From the NCBI GenBank assembly GCA_002726205.1, contig PBSL01000036.1, forward strand, positions 1-64,000: a DNA stretch of 64,000 bases, read 5' to 3'. This document shows, piece by piece, positions 18,217-27,241 of this stretch. This DNA is from Planctomycetaceae bacterium (GTDB lineage Bacteria > Planctomycetota > Planctomycetia > Planctomycetales > Planctomycetaceae). Below the pieces are notes generated by a model. The model did no database searches and was not told the origin of the DNA. It was given only the letters and a program-made list of their open reading frames with translations. A program made the translations under genes and the position numbers. How positions within the stretch are numbered: position 1 is the stretch's first letter; every line of letters begins with the position of its first letter.

Positions 18217-19620
18217 CTAGCTCAAGATGTCATGAACAACCTGGCCGTAAACGTCTGTCAGACGGTAGTCGCGGCCGTGGTGGGGGTAGGTCAACCGCTC
18301 GTGGTCGATGCCCAGCAGGTGCAATATCGTGGCGTGCAGGTCGTGCAGATGCACCTGCCCCTGGACCGGTCGGTAACCAAAATCATCGGTCTCGCCATAC
18401 ACGAGGCCGGCCTTTATGCCACCGCCGGCCAACAGCGTGCAAAAGCTTTCCTGCTGATGTTCGCGGCCGTGTTTTTCGATCGGATTTGTGCCGGTGAGAT
18501 CCTGGCTCCAGTAAGTGCGGCCGAACTCTCCGGAGACCATCAGCAGTGTGTCCTCCAGGAGGCCACGTCGCTTGAGATCCCGGATCAGACCGGCGATGGG
18601 TTGGTCTGCCTTGGCGCAGGAACCGGGCAGGGCGTTGCGGATGTTGCCGTGATGGTCCCAGCCGTCGATCGTCACCTGCACGAACCGGACACCCGCTTCG
18701 CTGAGCCGTCGTGCCATCAGGCAGGCGCGACCGTTTGCATCGCTGGCCCCGCCTCCGATGCCGTACATCTCCAGTGTCCGCTTTGTTTCCCGGGTAAGAT
18801 CGATCAAGCCCGGCGTTTCCGCTTGCATGCGGAACGCCAATTCAAATGACTCGATGATCCCCTCCATCTGCAGATCGGTTTTTACTCGATTCAACAGGCG
18901 TCGGTTAATCCGCTGCAGGAAGTCGAGCCGTCGGCGCTGCAGCTCGGACTTGATCTCCGGGTCGCGGAGATTGCTGATGGCGAGTTCGCCATCTTGCCGC
19001 GGCACACGCAAGGGTGTGCCCTGGTGAATGGCCGGCAGGAAACCGGCGCCGTAAGTCCGCCCGTCGCGAGGGGGATGAATCGTGATGAAACCAGGCATGT
19101 TCTGGTTCTCGGTGCCAAGGCCGTAGCTGAGCCATGAGCCCATCGACGGTCGGGCCTCGGCAATGTGCCCGGTGTGAAGCTGCAACGCCGCCGGCGCGTG
19201 GGCCTTGTTATCGGCGACCATGGCCTCGAGCAGGCAGAGTTCATCGGCCACACCCGAGAGGTTGGGCAGCAAATCGGACATCATCATTCCCGATTGCCCG
19301 CGGGGACGCACCGGTTTGACCGGAGCCATGGGCAGGAATCGAGCAACGCCCACGCGAAGCTGCCCGTCGTCGCCAACCGGCGACTTGATCGCCTGCCCAT
19401 GCTTGCTCGTGATGTATGCCTTCGGCGCAAAGAGATCGCCCTGCGAGGGGCCACCGGCCAGGAAAACAAAGATGATCCGCCTGGCCTTTGGAGGAACGTG
19501 GGAAGCGGCGGGGGCAAGCGGGTTCGCCGCAGCAGCGCTGTCGGCGAACATCCCACCCAGGGCCAGCCCGCCAAATCCACAAGCCGTTTTCCGGAGAAGC
19601 TCGCGTCGATCAAGCGTCAT
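18217..19620 (-). CDS. DUF1501 Tat-exported protein (second copy)
   Basis: A 467-residue relative of the 14176 gene. The Tat signal is DRRELLRKTACGFGGLALG, followed by IIFVFLAGGPSQGDLFAPK, VSGEFGRTYWSQDL and GREHQQESFCTLLAGGGIKAG, the same putative metal-binding blocks. ATG 19620 is chosen; GTG 19626, which directly abuts the TGA of the upstream DUF1549 gene, is an alternative. The two genes form a coupled pair on the minus strand, mirroring the plus-strand pair at 11.7-15.6 kb. Sequence differences are spread through the protein, so this is an old paralogue rather than a recent duplication. No function is established for the family. Confidence 0.9.
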   Translation of the reverse strand: MTLDRRELLRKTACGFGGLALGGMFADSAAAANPLAPAASHVPPKARRIIFVFLAGGPSQGDLFAPKAYITSKHGQAIKSPVGDDGQLRVGVARFLPMAPVKPVRPRGQSGMMMSDLLPNLSGVADELCLLEAMVADNKAHAPAALQLHTGHIAEARPSMGSWLSYGLGTENQNMPGFITIHPPRDGRTYGAGFLPAIHQGTPLRVPRQDGELAISNLRDPEIKSELQRRRLDFLQRINRRLLNRVKTDLQMEGIIESFELAFRMQAETPGLIDLTRETKRTLEMYGIGGGASDANGRACLMARRLSEAGVRFVQVTIDGWDHHGNIRNALPGSCAKADQPIAGLIRDLKRRGLLEDTLLMVSGEFGRTYWSQDLTGTNPIEKHGREHQQESFCTLLAGGGIKAGLVYGETDDFGYRPVQGQVHLHDLHATILHLLGIDHERLTYPHHGRDYRLTDVYGQVVHDILS

Positions 19621-19626
19621 GGTCAC

Positions 19627-22116
19627 TCACATTCTCATCAGGAATTCATTCGAGGCCAACAGCGCGTGGCACAGTTCGGCCCAGGCATTCTCATCGGTTT
19701 CCCTCAAGAACCCGACGGCTTCGCGTTGTTCTGTCTCGGTGATCGGACGATTCAGCAACGTCAACCAGAGAAGCCCGAGCCGTTTGGACTCGTTGTTTTC
19801 CTTGCCCATTCGCCTGGCGAGTGCGACGGCGTGCTTCTTGACCACGGGACTGTTCATCAAGAACAGTGCCTGGGTGGGGACTGCTGTGACCGGACGTTTT
19901 CCGGTCAATTGTGAAGGTTCCGCGAAATCAAACACATTGCGGAGCATTGCCGGTCCCGGCTGGGGGCCGTGCCGGATGACCGGCAGGTAGATCGTTCGCT
20001 CGAATTCCTGTTCCGGTCGCCATTTCGAGAACCGAAAATTCGGCGGGTTCACGTCTTTCGGGTCGAGGCCGCCGACGTTTTCAGGAAACTCCAGTGGCAT
20101 GGCCGGTCCGCCGGTGGATGGCTTGAGTTGGCCGGTCACCATGATCATGGCGTCACGCAGCGCCTCGGCATCGAGCCGCGAACGATTCATTCGCCATCGC
20201 AGTCGGTTGTCGGGGTCCACGGCATGAGCGCGATCGTCGTGTCGGCTGTCCAGGCCGTACGTTCGGCTGAGTACCAGCGAACGGATGAATTTCTTCTGCG
20301 ACCAGCCCTCGCGGATGAACCGCCCGGCCAGGTGGTCAAGCAACCCCGGGTGTGACGGTCTGTCGCCGGGCAAACCAAAATAGTCAACCGATCGAACGAG
20401 GCCTTCCCCGAAGAGCTTCTGCCAGATGCGATTCACCGCGACTCGCGTCGCCAGTGGATTCCCGGCCACCCAGTCCGCCAGTTGTCGCCGACCGCTTTGT
20501 TTGGCTGGGATCTCGGGCTGGCCCGCTGACGCCACCCGCAGGAAGCCCCGCGGCACCCGGTCGCCCAGGGCACGTGGATCGCCGCGAATGGTAATTCTCA
20601 TGGCTGTCGGATCCTCGACATCCCGCACACCATGGATCCTGGGCACACCGGGCGCAAAGAACTCGGCATGCAGAATCAGCTTGTTCAGTTGACCGACACG
20701 ACCGGACCGGTCGTTGCGTTCCTTGGTCAGCTTGTCACGTTCCGTTTTCGAGAGGTCCTTGTTCCCGAGCAGTTTGTCCAATTGGGCCCGACGGTCTCCT
20801 GCCTGCTTTCGTTCACTCTTCCAGCCGGCGAGTTTTTCAGCGTGCTGCTTCTGTCGGCGAGCGCGATCGGTCTGCTGGGTTTTCGTTTCGGGCAGTTCGA
20901 TGACGTTCACATCGCTCCACACGCCCCGTTCGGTCTTGAATACGGTCGACGTGCCGTGAAAGAACCCGGCCATGGCGTAATAGTCGCGTTGAGGAATCGG
21001 GTCGAACTTGTGGTCGTGACATCTTGCGCATTCGAGCGTCATGCCCAGAAATGCCTTGCCAACCTTGTTGAGTTGCTGGTCAACGATGTCTACCAGCAGC
21101 TTGGCCTTGTCGGATTCGACGATCTCGATATCGCCCAGCACCAGGAACCCGGTAGCCGTCAAACTGGCAGCGCGTTGCCGAACGTCTTTTCTGTCGGCGG
21201 CAATCAGGTCGCCAGCAATCTGTTCGCGAATGAACTCGTTGAACGGTTTGTCGTTGTTGAAGGCGTTGATGACGTAATCACGATAACGCCACGCGTGTTG
21301 GGCGAAGACACTGTTGGAAGTACCGATCTGGTCTGCGTACCCGACCAGATCCAGCCAATGTCGCGCCCACCGTTCACCGAACGCCCGCGAGTCCAACAAC
21401 CGATCGACCACTCTTTCGCGTGCCCGTGACGCCCCGTCACTCGCGAACTCGCGAACCTGTGCAACCGTTGGTGGAAGGCCCGTCAGGTCAAAGCTCACTC
21501 GACGCAGCCACGTGTAACGGTCAGCGTCCGGGACGGGTCGCAGACCGGATGTTTCCAGCCGCGCCAGGATGTAGCGGTCCAGGTCGGTTTGCGGCCACCG
21601 AGTGTTCTTGACGTCAGGCGGTGCCATCTGCTCCAGCGGCTGAAAAGCCCAGTGTCGCCGTCCCGCCTCGATGTTGATCCCTTTCTCGCGGTCGGCGGTT
21701 TTCGTTACGCGAGGATCGTAAGCCCCTTCAGCGACCCAACGCTCAAGTTGTCTGACGAGCTTGTCCGGCAGCTTTCCCTTCGGAGGCATTTCAAGGTCTT
21801 GATAACGAACAGCGCTCAGCAGCAAGCTCTTGCCGGGCTTGCCGGGCACAAGGGCGGGTCCGGATTGACCTCCTTTTGCCCAGCCGCTCCGCGAGTCGAG
21901 CACCAGGCCACCTTTCGCCTTTTTTGCCTGGTGACTGTGACACCGGTAGCAGTGCCGCTCGAGAATCGGCCGCACCGTCTCCTTGAAGAAGGCCCTGGCT
22001 GCCGGGTTTCCTCGAGACGTGTTCTCTTTTTTCTGCGCAAGGGACGGCAACGACATGGCACACAAGGTGACAACCATGAGGGCGGAGCAACGAAGTGTGG
22101 TCAGGGGAGTTGTCAT
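19627..22116 (-). CDS. PSCyt1/DUF1549/DUF1553 planctomycete cytochrome protein (second copy)
   Basis: An 829-residue secreted protein. ATG 22116 gives a signal peptide (LRCSALMVVTLCAMSLPSLAQ). The heme motif CYRCH lies near residue 54, within a PSCyt1 domain that ends SLLLSAVRYQDLEMPPKGKL. DUF1549 follows at about 170-390 (FDLTGLPPTVAQV, RHWLDLVGYADQ, ECARCHDHKFDPIPQ), and DUF1553 at about 530-790 (RVAVNRIWQKLFGEGLV). The second CARCH motif in DUF1549 could bind another heme or be structural; the paralogue at 11733 has CATCH at the equivalent site. The gene abuts the downstream DUF1501 start. An extended -10 (TGATAGAAT) lies about 80 nt upstream. Confidence 0.9.
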   Translation of the reverse strand: MTTPLTTLRCSALMVVTLCAMSLPSLAQKKENTSRGNPAARAFFKETVRPILERHCYRCHSHQAKKAKGGLVLDSRSGWAKGGQSGPALVPGKPGKSLLLSAVRYQDLEMPPKGKLPDKLVRQLERWVAEGAYDPRVTKTADREKGINIEAGRRHWAFQPLEQMAPPDVKNTRWPQTDLDRYILARLETSGLRPVPDADRYTWLRRVSFDLTGLPPTVAQVREFASDGASRARERVVDRLLDSRAFGERWARHWLDLVGYADQIGTSNSVFAQHAWRYRDYVINAFNNDKPFNEFIREQIAGDLIAADRKDVRQRAASLTATGFLVLGDIEIVESDKAKLLVDIVDQQLNKVGKAFLGMTLECARCHDHKFDPIPQRDYYAMAGFFHGTSTVFKTERGVWSDVNVIELPETKTQQTDRARRQKQHAEKLAGWKSERKQAGDRRAQLDKLLGNKDLSKTERDKLTKERNDRSGRVGQLNKLILHAEFFAPGVPRIHGVRDVEDPTAMRITIRGDPRALGDRVPRGFLRVASAGQPEIPAKQSGRRQLADWVAGNPLATRVAVNRIWQKLFGEGLVRSVDYFGLPGDRPSHPGLLDHLAGRFIREGWSQKKFIRSLVLSRTYGLDSRHDDRAHAVDPDNRLRWRMNRSRLDAEALRDAMIMVTGQLKPSTGGPAMPLEFPENVGGLDPKDVNPPNFRFSKWRPEQEFERTIYLPVIRHGPQPGPAMLRNVFDFAEPSQLTGKRPVTAVPTQALFLMNSPVVKKHAVALARRMGKENNESKRLGLLWLTLLNRPITETEQREAVGFLRETDENAWAELCHALLASNEFLMRM

Positions 22117-22194
22117 TGCCTGCAAAGTCTCAGTATCAGCTCCAGCGGGATCGCCGGGCCACTGTGACAAGGACCGGGAACAGCCAGCGGACCG

Positions 22195-22203
22195 ATTCTA
22201 TCA
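22195..22203 (-). promoter_or_regulatory. Extended -10 upstream of the DUF1549-DUF1501 pair
   Basis: On the minus strand TGATAGAAT (plus bases 22195-22203) is a TGn-extended -10 with TAGAAT. No recognisable -35 is present 17-18 bp further up. The start codon at 22116 lies about 70 nt downstream of the expected transcription start. Confidence 0.4.
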
Positions 22204-22319
22204 TGCCCGGGCGACTCCTGCTGCTATTGGAGGAAGACCGTGAAACGTACCACGATTGGATCAGTATCGTCCTCTGACGGAGGGGAAGTCGCGAGGGGCT
22301 GACGAACGGTCCTGGGCGG

Positions 22320-24791
22320 CTAATCGCCTGTCCGACGGGCCGATGCGGAGGCCTCTTTGGGTGTCCACATCCATGCCAGCAGCAGGCCGGCCCACCAGAG
22401 GGCACAGGCCCCCAGAGAAATCCACGCGCCCCGTCGCACGCTTTCCGGTTCGTAGCGGAAGACGACCTCGAAGTCCCCTTTTCGGGGAATCTCGACTGCT
22501 CGCCAGTCTCCGAAGGCTGGTTGGATCTCGACGTCGCGTGTCTTGCCTGCCTGGGTCAACCGGGCTGTCCAGCCCGGGTAATGGCGGTCCGCGAGCATCA
22601 GCACGCCCGCTGCAGTCGCCGAGCCGCTGAGCGTGACGATTTCGCCCTGGTCCTGGATCTGTACGTTCGGGTGAGCGTTTCGGAGCATGTTGCGGCGAGC
22701 CGGTGGCGGTACACGGAACAACCGTGGATCACTGCCCGGCTCGACGGGATCGTCGAGTTTGAAGAACCAGGCCCGGCTGACGGTCTTTTCGGACGGCAAC
22801 CGCCACAGCGACCAGTCGGCGTACTCCGGGATCTGCTTCAACAATCCTTCACCGGCCCGCTGTCGAGTCAGCCAGGGGTCGGAGAAATCACGCACCCGTT
22901 CGAGTGGGCCGTCCTGATCGGGTGTTTCGAAGTCGGCACCGTAGAGGATCGCCTCGATTCCGGCCAATCTCATGAACGTGACATCATCGTCGGCGATGCG
23001 CTGGGGGCTGCGTGAGAGCAACGTGACCTGGTCTCCGAAGCGGGACTGTTCGGGCAACGATGGCCAGCGGCCGGTCCACCAGTGGGCCGCCGCCTGATTT
23101 TTCGGATCCCAGTAAACACGAAAATCGGGCAGGCCGGCATCGGGAACAACCCGGCCTCCCGAGGCAAGCGGCAACAGGCCGACCGGTCCGACAAACCGGG
23201 ACTCGGGCATCTGGCCCAACGCCTCGAGAACGGGACTCTCCGGGTCCGGTGGTTCGAAGCGGACCCGGCGTATCGTCCAGGCGCAAAATGTCAGATCAAT
23301 GATCACGACACCAACCAGTCCGCCGATCAGGATCCGTCGCGATTCTGGCAGGCGGGCCGCAAACCCCACCAGCCCGATCGACAACAGGGCGCCGACGGGT
23401 GCCCACAACTCGGCGCGGAGCATTCGTTTCAGTTCGGCCGCGGGTGTCACGACTCGCGACTCGATTTCCTGCTTGGTGTAGCCGTAGTCGAGCAGTTGGC
23501 TTCGCAACGAGGCGTCCGGCCGTCTATAGAACCGTTCGCTGTCACGCGCGTCGATCAGCAACGCGGTGACGGCTGTGGCCAGCACGAACACGGCCACGCC
23601 GGTGAAGCGGACACACCAGAGTCCCAGCGATCGGGGGTCAATCCGCTCCAGTCCCCAACCGGCCAGCAGTCCCCAGAACAGCCCGGCAACCACGCTCCAT
23701 CGCGCCGGTGCCGCGAACCAGCCAATGATCGGCAGCGACAACAACTGGCGGTAGCCGGGCAGGTAACCTCCCAGTGAAAGCGCCATCGAAACCAGCAACA
23801 GGATTCCCCACAGCCGGACCAGCCGCTCTCGTCGACCGGTCAAAAAGAGTGTCGTCAGGCCCAGGCCGACCGGGAGCAGGCCGACGTAACCCAGGCTCTC
23901 GGTCCGTGAACTCTGCCAGGGAATCCAGCAGATCGGTTCCCACAACGGATGCCCCTGCAACAGACCGGGTGCGAGTTGGTGAACGAGCAGGTGCCAGGGA
24001 GGACTCGAGAAGCTCTCGAGAAACTCGATACCTCGGCCGCGGCTGTCTCCCTGGATGATCAGTTCGACCGCCGGGAGCAGTTGCACGGCTGCCAGCGAGA
24101 GGCCTCCCAGAACGGCCAGCGGGACCGCCAGGCTCCGCCAGGCCACGCTGCCTCGCGCGGCCGGTGCCAGGGGGATCGCGACGATCGCCAGCAGCAGGAT
24201 CGTCAGGATCGTGTAGGCGGCAATCTGGAAATGGCCGGCCAGCAATTGCACGCCCAGCACCAGTGACAGACCGATCAGCCAGCACCACGCGCCGTCGCGC
24301 AGCCATCGCCAGGTGGCCAGTACGGCCAGGGGCAACCAGCACGCGGTCGTGTACGACCAGCACTGGTCAACGTGGATGACAAAGAAACCCTGACCGGCAA
24401 AGACCGTCGCGGCCAGGATCGACGCGGCACGTCCCAGCCCGAAGACGCGGGCACACCAGTAGGCCAGGCCTCCGGCCAGCGCCACGTGCAGCACCAGCGA
24501 CCACGCGAAGGCTTTCTCGACGCTCAGCAGGCGGTAGAGTATCTGGTGGACCGGGTAAAACACGCCGATGCGGCCATCGGCCACGGCCGGGGAGCCGAAC
24601 CCCAGTTGTTCGTTCCACAGGGGAATCCGGCCTTCGGCCAGTTTTCCGGAGTAGAAGTGGTAAAGCGGCAGGTCGGTCGATGTGATCCCGGGTGCCGCGG
24701 GTTGTCGACCGGCGAGCAGAATCGGCCAGAACCAGGCGGCCACAACGATGGCCAGCAGGCACAGCGGTCCGGCACGGTGCGCAACTCGCAT
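22320..24791 (-). CDS. YfhO-like polytopic membrane protein
   Basis: An 823-residue integral membrane protein with about a dozen hydrophobic segments. The first is at residues 11-30, others are clustered to about residue 490, and one is near the C-terminus (GAWISLGACALWWAGLLLAW). An extracellular-type region of about 250 residues lies in between. The early STDLPLYHFYSGKLAEGRIPLWNE resembles YfhO/GT-C-type membrane glycosyltransferases, in which an early acidic loop binds the lipid-linked sugar donor. YfhO proteins glycosylate wall polymers in Firmicutes; the substrate here is unknown. The ATG overlaps the stop of the cytochrome gene (TGATG), so the two are translationally coupled. Confidence 0.75.
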   Translation of the reverse strand: MRVAHRAGPLCLLAIVVAAWFWPILLAGRQPAAPGITSTDLPLYHFYSGKLAEGRIPLWNEQLGFGSPAVADGRIGVFYPVHQILYRLLSVEKAFAWSLVLHVALAGGLAYWCARVFGLGRAASILAATVFAGQGFFVIHVDQCWSYTTACWLPLAVLATWRWLRDGAWCWLIGLSLVLGVQLLAGHFQIAAYTILTILLLAIVAIPLAPAARGSVAWRSLAVPLAVLGGLSLAAVQLLPAVELIIQGDSRGRGIEFLESFSSPPWHLLVHQLAPGLLQGHPLWEPICWIPWQSSRTESLGYVGLLPVGLGLTTLFLTGRRERLVRLWGILLLVSMALSLGGYLPGYRQLLSLPIIGWFAAPARWSVVAGLFWGLLAGWGLERIDPRSLGLWCVRFTGVAVFVLATAVTALLIDARDSERFYRRPDASLRSQLLDYGYTKQEIESRVVTPAAELKRMLRAELWAPVGALLSIGLVGFAARLPESRRILIGGLVGVVIIDLTFCAWTIRRVRFEPPDPESPVLEALGQMPESRFVGPVGLLPLASGGRVVPDAGLPDFRVYWDPKNQAAAHWWTGRWPSLPEQSRFGDQVTLLSRSPQRIADDDVTFMRLAGIEAILYGADFETPDQDGPLERVRDFSDPWLTRQRAGEGLLKQIPEYADWSLWRLPSEKTVSRAWFFKLDDPVEPGSDPRLFRVPPPARRNMLRNAHPNVQIQDQGEIVTLSGSATAAGVLMLADRHYPGWTARLTQAGKTRDVEIQPAFGDWRAVEIPRKGDFEVVFRYEPESVRRGAWISLGACALWWAGLLLAWMWTPKEASASARRTGD

Positions 24792-26062
24792 CAGCGTTGG
24801 GCGTCCCTGTCAACGGTCAGGTGTTCACTGCAGATGATTGACTTCACCGCGTCGGGTGAAAAGTGAAACTGCTCTGCCTCGGTTTCATGCATCACGTGGT
24901 ACCACAATTCCGCGTGGATCTGCAGGGGAAAACGAACCGGCGCTGCACCCGGCCGCAGCGTGTACTGGAACTGCCGGGTCTCGTCGGGTCGCAATCGAGA
25001 ATCGGTCAGCGGATTTTCTAGCGACGTGGAATCATGAGCGAAGGAGTTCGAGCGGCGACTGAACGTCTCGATCCGCGGCCACTCGCTTCCAGCAGGGCGG
25101 GACAGGATTGGCGTGTCCGGTGGTGGTTTCTCGGTCGGGCGGGCAGGCTCGCTCGTCGCCTCCTGCAACAACTGGCCCCCGGCATCAGTCAGCCAGGTAT
25201 GCAACGTCAGGCTCCGGAAAAATTCACCTCCCGGCACCTTGTGACCCACGTCGCGAGCGGTGACGCTGACCGAAACCACTGCCTGGTCCCGGTCCCAACG
25301 CGCTGCCAATTCGAGTTTCAAGGCGCGATTGAGCATCTTGTTGTCATAGCCGGGCATCACGTGGTTTCCAGCGGGCATATGGCAGTCATGACAACGGGTT
25401 TCGGAACCATCGGCGTGACGAAAGTCGAGGAACTCCTCGAGGCTGGCCTGCTGGAAGGGGCCGTGGAGATAATCCGGCAGGTTGCCGTCCTTGAAGTTGA
25501 ACTGGTGACAGCCGGCACAGAACTCGGCAGTCCCCAACTCGGGGGATCGTCGCACGGGATGAGCGGCGATGGCCTTGTCGGTCACGTTTTCGACGAGCAC
25601 CTGGCCATCACGAACGTGGCAGGTCAGGCAGCCAACGCCCTGTGTGAGCCACTGTGGGGGTTGCTCGAAGAGTCTTTCCAGGTGACGTGGTTCGTGCAGC
25701 GGCATCAACGTTGCCGCGGGGTTGGTCGGTGCGTGGCAGTTGAAGCACCACTGCTGGCGTCCTCCCCCGGCATTCAGGCACTGGGCCTGAAAATTCTCGT
25801 TCGTGCCCGCGACGAAGTGCAGGCTCGTCTTCCACTCGGCGTAGGCCTGCTTGTGGCACGTACCGCACCACTGGTTGGTCCAGTGGGGGGGTGCTCCGGT
25901 CTCGAGCCGGTGCAGTCCCTGATTGAAAATCGCCGGGGTCTCGGCAACAGCTGCCTGCAGCACTTGGTTGACCACCAGCAATGCCCAGCCGACTCCCAGC
26001 CCGCCGGAGACAACCAACACGACCAGCAAACCCTGTTGAAGTCTCCGTCTGCTGGAGACCAT
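24791..26062 (-). CDS. Membrane-anchored five-heme cytochrome c
   Basis: ATG 26062 is preferred because it begins a membrane anchor (RRRLQQGLLVVLVVSGGLG) preceded by CAAGGGG. Of the 423 residues, 70-240 hold five CxxCH motifs: CGTCH, CFNCH, CLTCH, CAGCH and CHDCH. The spacing resembles cytochrome c554/NrfB-like multiheme electron carriers. The C-terminal third is beta-rich (VSVSVTARDVGHKVPGGEFFRSLTL) with no heme site. It should be a periplasm-facing electron-transfer protein. Its stop codon overlaps the start of the YfhO-like gene, an unusual partner. The upstream region is shared with the divergent LRR lipoprotein gene; I found no clear promoter for this direction. Confidence 0.85.
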   Translation of the reverse strand: MVSSRRRLQQGLLVVLVVSGGLGVGWALLVVNQVLQAAVAETPAIFNQGLHRLETGAPPHWTNQWCGTCHKQAYAEWKTSLHFVAGTNENFQAQCLNAGGGRQQWCFNCHAPTNPAATLMPLHEPRHLERLFEQPPQWLTQGVGCLTCHVRDGQVLVENVTDKAIAAHPVRRSPELGTAEFCAGCHQFNFKDGNLPDYLHGPFQQASLEEFLDFRHADGSETRCHDCHMPAGNHVMPGYDNKMLNRALKLELAARWDRDQAVVSVSVTARDVGHKVPGGEFFRSLTLHTWLTDAGGQLLQEATSEPARPTEKPPPDTPILSRPAGSEWPRIETFSRRSNSFAHDSTSLENPLTDSRLRPDETRQFQYTLRPGAAPVRFPLQIHAELWYHVMHETEAEQFHFSPDAVKSIICSEHLTVDRDAQR

Positions 26063-26309
26063 GCGGTGCCCCTTGCTGTGTCCAGCTCGCCCCACCGTGT
26101 GCCTTACGATAGACGATCTCGTGCCAATCAACCGTGTCAGATCTCATCGTTGTTCAGGTTCCCGGCACTGTCAAGAGCCCTGTCTGCCGATCGCAGGCAC
26201 CGCTATTGGCCTGGCTGCTGGATCGTGAAGTCAACGCTGGTCTCACAAACATGACCCAGGGGAACCCGTCTTTTCCCGATGCGATCGACTTCGAGCAGTT
26301 GTGTCTGGT

Positions 26310-26315
26310 TAGACT
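26310..26315 (+). promoter_or_regulatory. -10 element of LRR lipoprotein gene
   Basis: TAGACT at 26310-26315 within GGTTAGACTGCAGTCGGAAT. The same -10 and following bases occur before the paralogous LRR gene (minus strand, 29174), and in both genes the -10 begins exactly 39 nt before the ATG. The -35 region is weak. Confidence 0.45.
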
Positions 26316-26348
26316 GCAGTCGGAATCTTTGGCTGGCGGTGTCATGTT

Positions 26349-27224
26349 ATGAGGCGGTTGTTCGCGAGTTTGCTGCTGATCGGGATTCTTGGCTGTGGTG
26401 ACGGTTCCGTCGCTGCCAGGCTGGAGGAGTCGGGAGCAAGCGTCGGCCGTAATCAACAGGGGGCGGTTTCCACCGTTGATTTCAGCGGCGTCCAGATCAC
26501 TGATGCCACGCTGGCGGACCTGGCGGAACTGACCAGCCTGAGGCAACTCTTTCTGCACGATCGCCAGGTCACCGATAAGGGGCTGGTGCATCTGGAATTG
26601 CTGAGCGGCCTGCGGATTCTCGACCTCGACGACACCCGGATTACCGACGCGGGGCTGGTTCATCTGGAAGGGTTGACCGGGCTGCAGAAACTCGACCTTG
26701 GCGGAACCCGGATCACCGACGCGGGACTGGTCCACCTGGAGAAGCTGACCAGGCTCGAGACGCTGGATCTCTCTTTCACCGGCGTCAGCGACACGGGGCT
26801 GGCACAACTGAAAGGACTGGCCAGGCTGAAGACGCTCAACCTCAGGCTCACCAAGGTCGGCGACGCGGGGATGCAGCACATCAAGGAATTGACCGGGCTG
26901 AAGACGCTCGGTCTCCGCGGTACCCGAATCACCGATGCAGGACTGGTTCACCTGAAGGGGGCGAGCAAGTTGGAGACGATCACCCGCGGATCGGATGGGG
27001 TCCGGTTCACCACCAGGGTGCATCTGGAAGGGCTGAGCACGCTGGAGACGCTGGATTTGTCCTTCACAGGGGTCAGCGATGCGGGGCTGGAACAACTCAA
27101 GGGAATGATCAGCCTGCGGCAACTCTATCTCCTGGACACCCGGATCGGTGGTCCGGGGATCCAGGAGTTGAAGAAAGTGCTGCCGGAGTGCGAGATCGTC
27201 GAAGAACCCCGGGACAGCCGGTGA
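26349..27224 (+). CDS. Leucine-rich-repeat lipoprotein
   Basis: A 291-residue protein with signal MRRLFASLLLIGILGCGDG; the lipobox Cys is at position 16. From residue 38 on there are about nine 24-residue LRRs of the bacterial ribonuclease-inhibitor-like type, consensus LxxLxxLDLxxTxITDAGLVHLxGL. LRR solenoids bind proteins; no enzyme domain is present. The paralogue at 28131 (opposite strand) has the same repeat and a related leader. A tiny ATG-TTA-TGA frame overlaps the real ATG at 26349; I regard it as chance. The 3' end converges with the DUF1080 gene, with 1 nt between the stop codons. Confidence 0.85.
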   Translation: MRRLFASLLLIGILGCGDGSVAARLEESGASVGRNQQGAVSTVDFSGVQITDATLADLAELTSLRQLFLHDRQVTDKGLVHLELLSGLRILDLDDTRITDAGLVHLEGLTGLQKLDLGGTRITDAGLVHLEKLTRLETLDLSFTGVSDTGLAQLKGLARLKTLNLRLTKVGDAGMQHIKELTGLKTLGLRGTRITDAGLVHLKGASKLETITRGSDGVRFTTRVHLEGLSTLETLDLSFTGVSDAGLEQLKGMISLRQLYLLDTRIGGPGIQELKKVLPECEIVEEPRDSR

Positions 27225-27241
27225 CCTACTTGATGTCCCGG
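27209..27241. terminator. Bidirectional terminator hairpin over two convergent stops
   Basis: CCGGGACA (27209-27216) pairs perfectly with TGTCCCGG (27234-27241) around a 17 nt loop that holds both convergent stop codons (27222-27224 and 27226-27228). The dyad sits inside the coding ends of both genes. There is no T-tract, so efficiency is uncertain. Confidence 0.4.

Noticed and set aside
22201-22277. Short plus-strand frame (MPGRLLLLLEEDRETYHD..., 24 residues)
   Set aside because: It is very short, has no Shine-Dalgarno, and overlaps the upstream region of the DUF1549 gene.
26344-26352. ATG-TTA-TGA mini-frame overlapping the LRR lipoprotein start
   Set aside because: A two-codon frame is expected by chance, and no supporting regulatory element was seen.
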